This document shows positions 17,660 to 26,589 of a stretch of 64,000 nt of DNA, piece by piece (positions within the stretch are counted from its first letter, which is position 1; each line of letters begins with the position of its first letter). Both the position numbers and the translations under genes were made by a program. The notes under the pieces are model-generated. The model was given only the letters and a program-made list of their open reading frames with translations, ran no database searches and was not told the origin of the DNA. Location of the stretch: positions 3,410,001 through 3,474,000 of the forward strand of contig NZ_CP117879.1 in NCBI RefSeq assembly GCF_028736155.1, in the 5' to 3' direction. This DNA comes from Flavobacterium sp. KACC 22763 (GTDB lineage Bacteria > Bacteroidota > Bacteroidia > Flavobacteriales > Flavobacteriaceae).

Positions 17660-18493
17660 ATGCCGAAATTAAATCAATTTAAAACGCTTGTTTTGGATGA
17701 ATTTGAAGAAGAGAAATTTCATCTTCCTCCACATACTCATACGTATTACGAAATCATTTATATAAAGAAAGGAAGTGGCATACATCACTTAAATAATAAT
17801 CTGCTGCCGTATAAAGCAGGAGATTTATTTGTTATTTCTCCAGATGATGAACATTATTTTGATATAAAGAAAAGTACCCGATTCATTTTTATCAAATTCA
17901 CTGATAATTATTTCAACTCAAAACAGAATCTTACTTGCGATGAATTTTTAGTAAATACTCCAGAAAGTTTCATGAGAGATAAAATTCTAAAAGAAACTGT
18001 TTTGAAATTTGATGAACCTTGCAAAACGATTCTAAAAAACACAGTTGAAAACATTGTAACGTATGGACATTATATAGATGTTACCTCATCTCCTATTGTT
18101 TTCTATCAGATTCTTTCCCTTTTTGGTTTAATTAAAGAAACAATCCGAGGGATGAATTTACAGATGAAATCGACTCATTTGGATAGTGAACAAATTGCTA
18201 ATTACATTCATCAAAATATTTATCAGCCAAAATTGGTCCAAGTAAAAGTAATTGCAGAACATTTTAATATTGCTCAAACTTATTTTAGTGCCTATTTTAA
18301 AAGAACTTTCAGCATTAGTTATCGCGAATACATTCATAATTTAAGATTGACTTTAATCGAAAAAAGATTTCATAACAATCAATTGCCAATTAAACAAATC
18401 GCGTACGAATTTGGTTTTACAGACGAAAGCCATTTGACCAATTATTTCAAGAAACGTAAAAACATGAAACCCACCGATTTCAAAAAACTCTAG
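17660..18493 (+). CDS. AraC family transcriptional regulator, divergent from MFS gene
   Basis: The N-terminal cupin carries the arabinose-regulator-like pattern HLPPHTHTYYEIIYIKKG and GDLFVISPDDEHYF (about residues 20-80). The C-terminal part has two helix-turn-helix units, including VIAEHFNIAQTYFSAYFKRTF and IKQIAYEFGFTDESHLTNYFKK. The divergent arrangement with an efflux-type MFS gene suggests it controls that transporter in response to a ligand bound by the cupin. The ATG at 17660 is used; a TTG five codons upstream also exists. Confidence 0.9.
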   Translation: MPKLNQFKTLVLDEFEEEKFHLPPHTHTYYEIIYIKKGSGIHHLNNNLLPYKAGDLFVISPDDEHYFDIKKSTRFIFIKFTDNYFNSKQNLTCDEFLVNTPESFMRDKILKETVLKFDEPCKTILKNTVENIVTYGHYIDVTSSPIVFYQILSLFGLIKETIRGMNLQMKSTHLDSEQIANYIHQNIYQPKLVQVKVIAEHFNIAQTYFSAYFKRTFSISYREYIHNLRLTLIEKRFHNNQLPIKQIAYEFGFTDESHLTNYFKKRKNMKPTDFKKL

Positions 18494-18535
18494 TTATCGA
18501 AATCTTAAAAAATAATTTTCTCAAGCATTTTTAAC

Positions 18536-18543
18536 TAAATTTG
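18536..18543 (+). promoter_or_regulatory. Predicted -7 box for the copper-island leader gene
   Basis: TAAATTTG matches the TAnnTTTG consensus 20 bp before the TTG at 18563 and 41 bp before the ATG at 18584. No -33 element was clear. Confidence 0.4.
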
Positions 18544-18583
18544 CATTTCTAAAACAATTTCTTTGAGCAAGAAAATCCACATA

Positions 18584-18919
18584 ATGATGATTTTTATAAC
18601 ACTTAGTTTCTTTTTGAATCCGAGTTATACTTACGCATGCCATAATGGAAACTCAAAAGAAATTGTTGTTAAAGAAGAAAATAGCTGTTCTCAAAAATGC
18701 TGTGAAAAGAAAACTTCAAAAGAAGAAAAACATAATTGCGAAGGAAAGTGCCGTCACTCAGGCTGTAATACCTCAACATTAAACCTTCTTTTGATTTCAA
18801 ATGATTTTGATTTACAAAACGATGTTTTCAATTTTTCTCTAAAAAACACAATTTCCTCTTATAGTAATTCTACTATTTCTTCAGGATTTACTTCTATCTG
18901 GCTGAAGCCGAAAATATAA
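18584..18919 (+). CDS. Secreted Cys/His-rich protein, putative metal binder
   Basis: From the ATG at 18584 this is a 111-residue protein with a signal peptide (MMIFITLSFFLNPSYTYA). The mature N-terminal half is dense in Cys and His: ACHNG, CSQKCCEKK, and HNCEGKCRHSGC. The Cys-poor C-terminal half is Ser/Thr/Asn-rich. No family is recognised. Its place upstream of DUF3347, the HMA-AraC regulator and the copper ATPase suggests periplasmic copper binding. A TTG start at 18563 would add seven residues. Confidence 0.6.
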   Translation: MMIFITLSFFLNPSYTYACHNGNSKEIVVKEENSCSQKCCEKKTSKEEKHNCEGKCRHSGCNTSTLNLLLISNDFDLQNDVFNFSLKNTISSYSNSTISSGFTSIWLKPKI

Positions 18920-18936
18920 TTGTTTGTATTTGTGAT

Positions 18937-18956
18937 AGCCCATATTGGGTCTTTTT
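18937..18956 (+). terminator. Possible weak terminator after the Cys-rich gene
   Basis: A short stem GCCCA/TGGGT (one G-T pair) with a 3-nt loop is followed by CTTTTT. The stem is only 5 bp, so attenuation and not full termination is possible. Confidence 0.35.
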
Positions 18957-19018
18957 AAAATCAATTTTTTTAATTAATTTTAAAGGAATTAAAAATCCTT
19001 TACCAAATATTATATACA

Positions 19019-19546
19019 ATGAAAAAATCAATTATAGCTTTAGCAATGGCAGTAACAGTATTATTTACTGCAAATACGATTCAGGCAAAAACGAATAGCT
19101 CTGGTTTAACAGAAATTGAAATGGCAGATTCTCAATTACAATCTGTGTATGATGCTTATTTTTCTGTAAAAGATGCACTTATTAAAAGTGATAGCAAACT
19201 AACTTCGGCGAAAGCTGCAACTTTATTGACTGCTATTACTGCCGTAAAAATGGACAAACTAAAAAGCAACGAACATACAGTTTGGATGAAAGTAGTTAAG
19301 AAATTAACTGCCGATGCCAAAAGTATTTCAGCAACAACAGATCTTAAAAAACAGCGTGAGACTTTTAAGTCTTTATCTAAAAGCACTTACGATTTAATAA
19401 AAGTTTCAAGCCCAAGTGAACCAATCTACAAACAATATTGCCCAATGGCAGATGCTGATTGGTTAAGCAAAGAAAAAGCAGTTAAGAATCCGTACTACGG
19501 TTCTTCTATGCTGACTTGCGGTAACGTGGTAGAAACGATCAAATAA
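19019..19546 (+). CDS. DUF3347 domain-containing periplasmic protein
   Basis: A signal peptide (to TIQA) is followed by a helical DUF3347 domain. The hallmark is the C-terminal YKQYCPMADADWLSKEKAVKNPYYGSSMLTCG segment (about residues 140-170), containing the invariant CPMA and the final Cys. DUF3347 is found alone or fused to CusB-like efflux adaptors and is tied to copper handling; the conserved Cys and Met residues are plausible copper ligands. It sits 3 bp before the HMA-AraC gene, indicating one operon. Confidence 0.88.
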   Translation: MKKSIIALAMAVTVLFTANTIQAKTNSSGLTEIEMADSQLQSVYDAYFSVKDALIKSDSKLTSAKAATLLTAITAVKMDKLKSNEHTVWMKVVKKLTADAKSISATTDLKKQRETFKSLSKSTYDLIKVSSPSEPIYKQYCPMADADWLSKEKAVKNPYYGSSMLTCGNVVETIK

Positions 19547-19548
19547 AT

Positions 19549-20109
19549 ATGAAGCTCTACATCAAAAATATGGTGTGCAGCCGATGCAAAATGGTAGTGA
19601 AGTCTGAGTTTGAAAAACTCGGACTTCAAACTACTTCTGTAGAATTAGGAGAAGTCGAATTGACCGAAGAAATCAATGACGATCAAAAAGAAATCTTGCT
19701 TAAAAACCTGCAAGCATTGGGTTTTGATTTAATTGATGATAAAAAAACAAAAACGGTTGAAAGAATAAAAAACCTGATTGTAGATTTGGTTCATCACAAA
19801 AACAATGATTTAAAAATCAACCTATCAGAATATCTGGCAGAAAACTTAAATCAAGACTACAATTCGCTGAGCAATTTATTTTCTGAAATCGAAAACACTA
19901 CAATCGAAAAGTATTTCATCAGTCAGAAAATTGAAAAAGTAAAAGAGTTATTGATTTACAATGAACTTTCATTAAGTGAAATTGCCGATATTCTCAACTA
20001 CAGCAATGTAGCGCATTTAAGCAATCAATTTAAAAAAATCACAGGCTTTACCCCTACTTCTTTCAAACAATCAAAAGATAAAATGCGTATTCAGATTGAG
20101 AACATTTAA
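19549..20109 (+). CDS. HMA domain-AraC helix-turn-helix fusion regulator
   Basis: Residues 1-65 are HMA-like: MKLYIKNMVCSRCKM with a CxxC pair, followed by the beta-alpha-beta pattern of copper chaperones. Residues 85-180 are an AraC-type DNA-binding domain (LSEIADILNYSNVAHLSNQFKKITGFTPTSFKQ). The fusion suggests a regulator that binds copper through CxxC and controls the adjacent copper genes; this is inference from domains and neighbours. It is much shorter (186 aa) than ordinary AraC regulators because the cupin is missing. Its stop codon overlaps the large inverted repeat downstream. Confidence 0.82.
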   Translation: MKLYIKNMVCSRCKMVVKSEFEKLGLQTTSVELGEVELTEEINDDQKEILLKNLQALGFDLIDDKKTKTVERIKNLIVDLVHHKNNDLKINLSEYLAENLNQDYNSLSNLFSEIENTTIEKYFISQKIEKVKELLIYNELSLSEIADILNYSNVAHLSNQFKKITGFTPTSFKQSKDKMRIQIENI

Positions 20110-20294
20110 TCTCTCGCAAAGTCGCAGAGGCGCAAAGTTTTTTTTACTCTCCCGCAGATTCAGCAGATTTAACAGATTTAAATTTTAATACTTAGAATTA
20201 ATTTATCTGCCAAATCTGCTGAATCTGCGGGAGAGTATTTTTAATTATCTTATTAAATATAAAACTTCGCGCCTCTGCGCCTTTGCGAGATTAA
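20106..20294. repeat. Nested double inverted repeat (CGCAAAG family around a GCAGATT family)
   Basis: The outer arms (20106-20141 and about 20261-20294) share TTAATCTC, GCAAAG, CGCAGAGGCGC and AAGTTTT blocks in inverted order, with a 2-nt indel and two mismatches. The inner arms are a perfect 26-bp inverted repeat (20145-20170 and 20212-20237) built from GCAGATT words. The stop codon of the HMA-AraC gene lies at its left edge. Confidence 0.85.
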
Positions 20295-20386
20295 TATCAT
20301 CTTAAAAAAATCTGACCTAATCCGCAAAATCTGCGTGAAACAAAAATCTTTGTAAATCTTACAAATCATTCCCAAAATTCTACAAA

Positions 20387-20407
20387 CCGAACTCGCAGAT
20401 AGTTCGG
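20387..20407. promoter_or_regulatory. Candidate operator upstream of the copper ATPase gene
   Basis: CCGAACT, 7 nt, AGTTCGG form a perfect 7-bp inverted repeat located 34 bp before the copA start codon, in the expected promoter zone. It could be a site for the HMA-AraC regulator, but no second copy was found near other copper genes, so this is tentative. Confidence 0.4.
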
Positions 20408-20440
20408 AAATTTGCATTGTAATACTTAAAAACCAATACA

Positions 20441-22987
20441 ATGACTCATCAATATATAATTTCAGGAATGTCGTGTGACGGCTGCCGCAAAAAAGTAGAA
20501 AAAACTTTAAATGAAGTTGAAGGCGTTCAGGCAGAAGTAACTTTAAATCCTCCAACGGCTACCATAACAATGGAGAAACACGTTCCTACTGAAAAGTTTC
20601 AGGAAGTTTTATCTGCAGCTGGAAAATATACTATTGAAATGGATTCTCCTAAAAATCATGGAGAAACTGGCGTTAAATCTTGCTGTTCTAGCCATAAAAA
20701 AGAGCATCACGGTCACAATCACGATCATCACAAAACAGAAACAAAAAAAGTACATCAGCACAGTGCCAATGGCGTTTATTATTGTCCAATGCATTGCGAA
20801 GGTGACAAAACATACAACAAACCTGGAGATTGCCCAGTCTGCGGAATGGATTTAGTTCCGCAAGTTGCCATCACAGCAACACAATTTACCTGTCCAATGC
20901 ATCCAGAAATCGTTTCAAACGAGCCAGGCGATTGTCCGATTTGCGGAATGGATTTAGTTCCGATGCAAGCCTCCGAAAGCGAAGAAAACAAAACCTATAC
21001 TGATTTATTGAAGAAGATGAAAATTGCGATTTTATTTACGCTTCCTATTTTCATTATTTCCATGTCAGAAATGATTCCAAATAATCCGCTTTATAATATA
21101 ATGTCTATTGAAAAGTGGAATTGGGTTCAGCTTTTATTTTCGATTCCCGTTTTGTTTTATGCAGGATGGATGTTTTTCGTTCGCGCTTACAAATCGATTG
21201 TGACTTGGAATTTAAACATGTTTACTTTAATCGGAATTGGAACAAGTGTCGCTTTCCTATTTAGTATTGTCGGAATGTTTTTTCCTGATATTTTTCCATC
21301 CGAATTCAAATCGCATCATGGAACAATTCATTTGTATTTTGAAGCTGCAACGGTAATCATCACTTTAGTTTTATTGGGACAATTATTAGAAGCTAAAGCA
21401 CACGGACAAACCAACGGAGCAATAAAAGAATTATTAAAATTAGCGCCAACTGAAGCGACTTTGGTTGAAAACGGAGTAGATAAAGTAATCTCCATTCACA
21501 ACATTAAAAAAGGAGATTTACTTCGTGTAAAACCAGGAGAAAAAATTCCAGTAGACGGTAAAATAACTTCTGGCGAAAGTAGCATTGATGAATCGATGAT
21601 AACGGGAGAACCAATTCCGGTTGACAAAAAAACAGGTGATGCCGTAATTTCTGGAACTATAAACGGAACAAAATCGTTTGTAATGATTGCCGAAAAAGTG
21701 GGTTCAGAAACGATGCTTTCGCAGATTATCCAAATGGTAAATGATGCGAGCAGATCTCGCGCTCCAATTCAGAAATTAGCCGATCGTGTTTCTAAGTATT
21801 TTGTACCGACTGTAGTTATCATTTCGATAGTAACCTTTTTTGTCTGGGCAAAATTTGGTCCAGAACCTGCTTATGTTTACGGATTAATCAATGCGATTGC
21901 TGTTCTTATTATTGCCTGCCCTTGCGCACTTGGGCTCGCAACTCCGATGTCGGTTATGGTTGGTGTTGGAAAAGGAGCTCAAAACGGGATTTTAATTAAA
22001 AATGCCGAAGCTCTGGAAAACATGAATAAAATTGATGTTTTGATTACCGATAAAACAGGAACAATTACCGAAGGAAAACCATCTGTAGAAAAAATCTATG
22101 CCATAAATAATGACGAAGATTTTCTGCTTCAAAACATTGCTTCTCTAAATCAGCACAGTGAACATCCTTTGGCGCAAGCCGTAGTCAATTTCGCGAAAGC
22201 AAAAAATAGTTCATTAAGAGAAGTTCAAGGTTTCGAAACTATTGCAGGTAAAGGAGTTTTAGGAAGTATCGAAAATATACGTGTTGCTTTAGGAAATAAA
22301 AAATTAATGGATGAAATTGGTGCTTCTGTTTCTAATGATTTAGAACAAAAAGTAATTTCTGAACAGAATTTAGGAAAAACTATTTCGTACATCGCCATTG
22401 AAAAAAGCGTTTTAGGCTTCGTAGCCATTACCGATGCCATCAAAGAAAACAGCGCGAAAGCCATTAAAGAATTAATCGCTCAAGGGGTTGAGGTTATCAT
22501 GATGACTGGTGATAACCATAATACCGCAAAAGCCGTTGCAGAACATTTACATTTGAGTTCTTTCAAAGCAGATTGTCTTCCAGAAGATAAATTAAAAGAA
22601 ATTCAACGTCTGCAAGCACAAGGAAAAATCGTTGCTATGGCTGGAGACGGAATCAATGATGCGCCTGCTCTTGCACAATCGAACATTGGAATTGCAATGG
22701 GAACAGGAACTGACGTCGCGATTGAAAGTGCTAAAATCACTTTGGTAAAAGGCGATTTAAATGGAATCGTAAAAGCCAAAAACCTCAGCCATGCTGTTAT
22801 GTCGAATATCAAACAGAATTTATTCTTTGCTTTTATCTACAATACTTTAGGTGTACCAATTGCAGCTGGAATTTTATATCCATTTTTAGGAATTTTGCTT
22901 TCGCCAATGTTGGCTGCGGTTGCCATGAGTTTAAGTTCTGTATCCGTAATCGTAAATGCGTTGCGATTGAGAAATTTAAAACTATAA
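20441..22987 (+). CDS. copA: Copper-translocating P1B-type ATPase (CopA)
   Basis: The 848-residue pump has an N-terminal HMA domain (SGMSCDGC at about 8-15), a His-rich linker, and two heavy-metal-binding modules of the CPMH...[13 protein letters not shown] type (about 108-175). The ATPase core follows, with the transmembrane CPC ([12 protein letters not shown]), phosphorylated Asp in [11 protein letters not shown], the SEHPLAQAV nucleotide-binding HP motif, and [10 protein letters not shown]. The CPC motif marks it as a soft-metal exporter, most likely Cu+ given the neighbours. It should move copper from cytosol to periplasm for the downstream oxidase. Confidence 0.95.
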   Translation: MTHQYIISGMSCDGCRKKVEKTLNEVEGVQAEVTLNPPTATITMEKHVPTEKFQEVLSAAGKYTIEMDSPKNHGETGVKSCCSSHKKEHHGHNHDHHKTETKKVHQHSANGVYYCPMHCEGDKTYNKPGDCPVCGMDLVPQVAITATQFTCPMHPEIVSNEPGDCPICGMDLVPMQASESEENKTYTDLLKKMKIAILFTLPIFIISMSEMIPNNPLYNIMSIEKWNWVQLLFSIPVLFYAGWMFFVRAYKSIVTWNLNMFTLIGIGTSVAFLFSIVGMFFPDIFPSEFKSHHGTIHLYFEAATVIITLVLLGQLLEAKAHGQTNGAIKELLKLAPTEATLVENGVDKVISIHNIKKGDLLRVKPGEKIPVDGKITSGESSIDESMITGEPIPVDKKTGDAVISGTINGTKSFVMIAEKVGSETMLSQIIQMVNDASRSRAPIQKLADRVSKYFVPTVVIISIVTFFVWAKFGPEPAYVYGLINAIAVLIIACPCALGLATPMSVMVGVGKGAQNGILIKNAEALENMNKIDVLITDKTGTITEGKPSVEKIYAINNDEDFLLQNIASLNQHSEHPLAQAVVNFAKAKNSSLREVQGFETIAGKGVLGSIENIRVALGNKKLMDEIGASVSNDLEQKVISEQNLGKTISYIAIEKSVLGFVAITDAIKENSAKAIKELIAQGVEVIMMTGDNHNTAKAVAEHLHLSSFKADCLPEDKLKEIQRLQAQGKIVAMAGDGINDAPALAQSNIGIAMGTGTDVAIESAKITLVKGDLNGIVKAKNLSHAVMSNIKQNLFFAFIYNTLGVPIAAGILYPFLGILLSPMLAAVAMSLSSVSVIVNALRLRNLKL

Positions 22988-23002
22988 GTTGGAATGAAAT
23001 TA

Positions 23003-23143
23003 TTTTAAACACATAGAAACATAGTTTTGCATTGCGCGTAAAGGCATTTCACTTGCATCAATACACATAGCTATGTGTGGAAACTAGTTTCTTTTATTCT
23101 CTTTTTTTTAGACAAAAAAATCTATGCCTCTATATGTTAAAAA
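23003..23143. repeat. CATAG-word inverted repeat with central 16-bp palindrome
   Basis: Outer arms near 23003-23024 and 23122-23143 are imperfect inverted copies built from CATAG/CTATG words. Between them lies the perfect palindrome ACACATAGCTATGTGT (23063-23078). It occupies the gap between copA and the multicopper oxidase gene. Confidence 0.6.
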
Positions 23144-23186
23144 TAAATTGTGTTCAATATAGACCAACGATTTAAAATTATAATTT

Positions 23187-25430
23187 ATGATTAAGATTAA
23201 ATATATCCTTATCCTTTCTTTAATTGCTTTTCAACTAAAGGCTCAAAAAGTAGTGCGTTACGATTTGCGTGTTCGTGATACTATTGTCAATTTTTCGGGT
23301 AAAGAAAAACGTGCAATTTCAGTTAATGGACAAATTCCGATGCCGACGCTGACTTTTACCGAAGGCGATATTGCAGAAATTTATGTGCATAACGAATTAA
23401 AAAAGGAAAGCACTTCAATGCACTGGCACGGATTATTTCTTCCTAATAAAGAAGACGGAGTTCCATATCTTACGCAAATGCCAATTGAACCTGGAACAAC
23501 TCACAAATATACATTTCCAATTATTCAGAATGGAACGTATTGGTATCATAGTCATTCTGGCTTGCAAGAACAAATTGGTTTATACGGACTTTTTATCATC
23601 AATAAGAAAAAAGACGATTCTACTATCAGAAAAGGAATTGACGATTTGCCGACGATTCCAGTTATTCTGAGTGAATGGTCAGATTTAAAACCAGAGAATA
23701 TTCAGCGAATGCTGCACAATGCCAATGACTGGTTTGCTATCAAAAAAGGAACAACTCAAAGTTATGCCGAAGCTGTAAAACAAGGACATTTTTCAACCAA
23801 AGTGACCAACGAATGGAAACGAATGAACGCGATGGATGTCAGCGATGTTTATTATGAAAAATTTCTCATCAATGGAAAAAACGAACAGCAGTTTTCAGAC
23901 CTTAAACCAGGCTCAAAAGTCCGCTTACGAATTGCAAACGGAGGCGCTTCGAGTTATTTCTGGCTGACTTATGGCGGAGGAAAAATTACGGTGGTGGCCA
24001 GCGACGGAAATGATGTTGATCCTGTAGAAGTTGATCGTTTGATTATTGCCGTTTCTGAAACTTATGACGTTGTCGTTACCGTTCCAGAAAATAATAAATC
24101 TTTTGCTTTTTTGGCTACAGCCGAAGACAGAACGGGATCTGCGTCTTTGTTTTTAGGAAGTGGAGAGAAACAGCCTGTTCATCATCTTTCGAAATTAAAA
24201 TATTTTGAAGGGATGAAAATGATGAACGATATGATGAAAATGAACGGCGACATGAACGACATGGGCATGAATATGTCTTTGAATAAAATGGACATGAATG
24301 CCGTAATGTATCCAGAAATTTCGGGTGAAGATGAGAATGCAAAACCTAAAATGGATCATTCGAATCATAATATGGAAAACATGAAAATGGAAAGTGACAG
24401 CACTGAAACTTCAGAAATTGTGACTTTGAATTACGGAATGCTGAAATCTCCTTTTAAAACTAATCTTCCAAAAGATGCACCTGTAAAAGAATTGCGTTTC
24501 ACTTTATCTGGAAACATGAATCGTTATGTCTGGAGTTTGGATAATAAAGTGGTTTCTGAAACCGATAAAATCTTAATTAAAAAAGGAGAAAACGTTCGTA
24601 TCGTTTTATATAATGGTTCGATGATGCGTCACCCAATGCATTTGCACGGACATGATTTTAGAATTCTGAACGAACATGGAGATTATTCTCCACTAAAAAA
24701 TGTGATTGATATTATGCCAATGGAAACCGATACGATCGAATTCCAAGCCAACGCAGATGGCGACTGGTTTTTTCACTGTCATATTTTATACCACATGATG
24801 GCCGGGATGGGAAGGATTTTTACTTATGAAAACTCTGCTCCAAATCCGTTGATTCATCATCCGGAAATGGCTTTCAAAATGTTGAAAATGGACGACAGAA
24901 TGTTTCATTTTATGGCAGAAAATGATTTTGCCACAAATGGAAATGATGGTGAAGCTATGTTTAGCAATACGCGTTGGAGCATTGGAACCGAATGGAGATT
25001 GGGTTATAACGATAAACATGGTTATGAAACCGAAACTCATATTGGCCGTTATTTTGGAAAAAATCAGTTGCTAATGCCTTTTATTGGTTTTGACTGGCGA
25101 TACCGAAAAATGGGAATGGACGAACAGGAACAGAATCTTTTTGGTCAAAAAAACACAAAAGACAATCGTTCGGTTTTTAGTGCCGGTGTCGAATATACTT
25201 TACCAATGCTCATAAAAGCACAAGTTGAGGTTTATACTGACGGAAATGTAAGGGTACAATTTGAACGAAAAGATATTCCGCTATCTCAAAGACTCCGAAT
25301 GAATTTAATGTGGAATACTGATAAAGAATACATGGCCGGATTGAAATATATCGTTGGCCGTAACTTCGGAATCACAACACATTATGATAGCGATATGGGA
25401 ATTGGGTTTGGGGTTAATCTTAACTATTAA
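23187..25430 (+). CDS. Multicopper oxidase fused to a CopB-like outer-membrane domain
   Basis: After a signal peptide (to LKAQ) there is a three-domain multicopper oxidase with all copper motifs: HWHG, WYHSHSG, HPMHLHGHDF and HCHILYHMMAGMG. A Met/Asp/His-rich insert (about 350-400, e.g. MNDMMKMNGDMNDMGMNM) resembles the copper-binding Met loops of CopA/PcoA and CueO. The last ~190 residues are alternating beta strands (GTEWRLGYNDKHG, GVEYTLPMLIKAQ, ending NLNY), like a CopB/PcoB barrel part. It probably oxidises Cu+ to the less toxic Cu2+ in the envelope. PcoA and PcoB are separate genes in Proteobacteria. Confidence 0.9.
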   Translation: MIKIKYILILSLIAFQLKAQKVVRYDLRVRDTIVNFSGKEKRAISVNGQIPMPTLTFTEGDIAEIYVHNELKKESTSMHWHGLFLPNKEDGVPYLTQMPIEPGTTHKYTFPIIQNGTYWYHSHSGLQEQIGLYGLFIINKKKDDSTIRKGIDDLPTIPVILSEWSDLKPENIQRMLHNANDWFAIKKGTTQSYAEAVKQGHFSTKVTNEWKRMNAMDVSDVYYEKFLINGKNEQQFSDLKPGSKVRLRIANGGASSYFWLTYGGGKITVVASDGNDVDPVEVDRLIIAVSETYDVVVTVPENNKSFAFLATAEDRTGSASLFLGSGEKQPVHHLSKLKYFEGMKMMNDMMKMNGDMNDMGMNMSLNKMDMNAVMYPEISGEDENAKPKMDHSNHNMENMKMESDSTETSEIVTLNYGMLKSPFKTNLPKDAPVKELRFTLSGNMNRYVWSLDNKVVSETDKILIKKGENVRIVLYNGSMMRHPMHLHGHDFRILNEHGDYSPLKNVIDIMPMETDTIEFQANADGDWFFHCHILYHMMAGMGRIFTYENSAPNPLIHHPEMAFKMLKMDDRMFHFMAENDFATNGNDGEAMFSNTRWSIGTEWRLGYNDKHGYETETHIGRYFGKNQLLMPFIGFDWRYRKMGMDEQEQNLFGQKNTKDNRSVFSAGVEYTLPMLIKAQVEVYTDGNVRVQFERKDIPLSQRLRMNLMWNTDKEYMAGLKYIVGRNFGITTHYDSDMGIGFGVNLNY

Positions 25431-25566
25431 ATACAATAGTGGAGACTTTACAACTCATTAACAGATTTTACAAAAACATTAACAATTTGTAAGAATAAGC
25501 TATAAGAATTCGAATTATATTTGATTCACCAATTATAATCTCTAACACAAAAAACATTTAAACAAA

Positions 25567-25725
25567 ATGACAAAAGTAATCACCGTAGTAACAGTTGCTT
25601 TCTTTTCTATTGGCGTAATGGCTCAGGACACAAAACCAACAACAAAAGACAAAACCAAAAAAGAATCGTGCTGTAAAAAAACAACAGACAAAAAAGACAC
25701 AAAATCTTGCTGTGTTAAAAAATAA
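25567..25725 (+). CDS. Small secreted Cys/Lys-rich peptide (52 aa)
   Basis: The frame encodes 52 residues: a signal peptide (MTKVITVVTVAFFSIGVMAQ) and a Lys/Thr/Asp-rich mature part with two paired-Cys motifs, ESCCKK and KSCCVKK. It lies 136 bp after the multicopper oxidase and is followed by a clear terminator, which supports a real gene. Paired Cys in a secreted peptide of a copper locus suggests metal binding, by inference. No family is recognised. Confidence 0.7.
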   Translation: MTKVITVVTVAFFSIGVMAQDTKPTTKDKTKKESCCKKTTDKKDTKSCCVKK

Positions 25726-25744
25726 TTGAAATGCTAATTTCAAG

Positions 25745-25779
25745 ATAAAGGCCTCAAAAATATTTGAGGCCTTTTTTAT
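25745..25779 (+). terminator. Terminator of the copper island
   Basis: A perfect 12-bp stem (AAAGGCCTCAAA at 25747-25758, TTTGAGGCCTTT at 25763-25774) with a 4-nt loop is followed by further T residues, 22 bp after the small Cys-rich gene. Confidence 0.9.
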
Positions 25780-25788
25780 ATTTATTTC

Positions 25789-25896
25789 TTTGCCACTAAT
25801 TCCGCGAATTAACGCGAATTAATTTGTGTAAATTAAATAACTCATTTAGTTTTCCAACTTAAAAATTAGTGAAAATTTGGGAAATTCGTGGCAAAA
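25789..25896. repeat. CGAATT-word inverted repeat, copy 1
   Basis: Left arm TTTGCCACTAATTCCGCGAA... and right arm ...AAATTCGTGGCAAA are imperfect inverted copies rich in CGAATT words. The same family recurs at 33151-33263, 49377-49517 and 54301-54365. Confidence 0.8.
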
Positions 25897-25906
25897 AGAT
25901 TCAAAA

Positions 25907-26359
25907 CTATTTCACTCGAATACTCCACTCAAAATCCATTTCTGAAACTTGAACCCCTTCTTCGTTTGTTCCAATAGATTTCATCCAAAACGTCTGTCCT
26001 TCTCCAGTTTCTATTGTTTTTTTGATGGCATCAGCAATTAAATGTCCGTCTTTGCAGACAAATGTAATACGTCCCGTAGCTTTTTTAGTAAAGTTGCCTT
26101 TGTTGTTCGCTACTAGCATAGAAATCTTTTTACCGCTTTGCTGAATTTGAGAAATCACCAAAGCTCCAGTTGTCAACTCAGCAGCCATTGCCTGAACTGC
26201 AAAATACATCGAGTTAAACGGATTCTGATTGATCCATCTATGTTTTACTGTGACTGTACAACTGCTATCGTTTATATCTTTTACACGTACTCCGCAAAAG
26301 TATGCCGAAGGCAATTTGAATAAGACGAATTTATTAAGTTTTGATACCGAAAGTGCCAT
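25907..26359 (-). CDS. DUF4442 hotdog-fold thioesterase-like protein
   Basis: A 150-residue protein with the hotdog layout: an N-terminal helix, VRVKDINDSSCTVTVKHRWINQNPFNSMYFAVQAMAAELTTGAL (long central helix at about 45-70) and later strands. The NPFNSMYFAVQ stretch corresponds to the DUF4442/PaaI-like family, suggesting acyl-CoA thioester binding or hydrolysis; the substrate is unknown. It is monocistronic. Confidence 0.78.
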   Translation of the reverse strand: MALSVSKLNKFVLFKLPSAYFCGVRVKDINDSSCTVTVKHRWINQNPFNSMYFAVQAMAAELTTGALVISQIQQSGKKISMLVANNKGNFTKKATGRITFVCKDGHLIADAIKKTIETGEGQTFWMKSIGTNEEGVQVSEMDFEWSIRVK

Positions 26360-26553
26360 AGAATATATTTTTTATGTAAAAATACAAAAAAACTATGCAC
26401 GCACAATAAATTATTAAACTATCAAAGCAACCCCAACAAACACGGAACTTCCGAATGATTTTCAGCAATTTAAACAGAATTTCTTACTTGGATATTTGTT
26501 AAATTTATGTTAATAATTAGTACTATGCAAAACAAGATACTGTCTTTTAGACA

Positions 26554-26561
26554 TATATTTG
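26554..26561 (+). promoter_or_regulatory. Predicted -7 box of the DUF4870 gene
   Basis: TATATTTG matches TAnnTTTG 28 bp before the ATG at 26590. No clear -33 element. Confidence 0.45.
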
Positions 26562-26589
26562 CATAAGAAATTACTATATACTTTTAATC

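Noticed and set aside
23187..25430. Fusion of oxidase and barrel as a sequencing error
   Set aside because: The frame is continuous with consistent composition, and the C-terminal part ends in a typical outer-membrane strand with its own stop.
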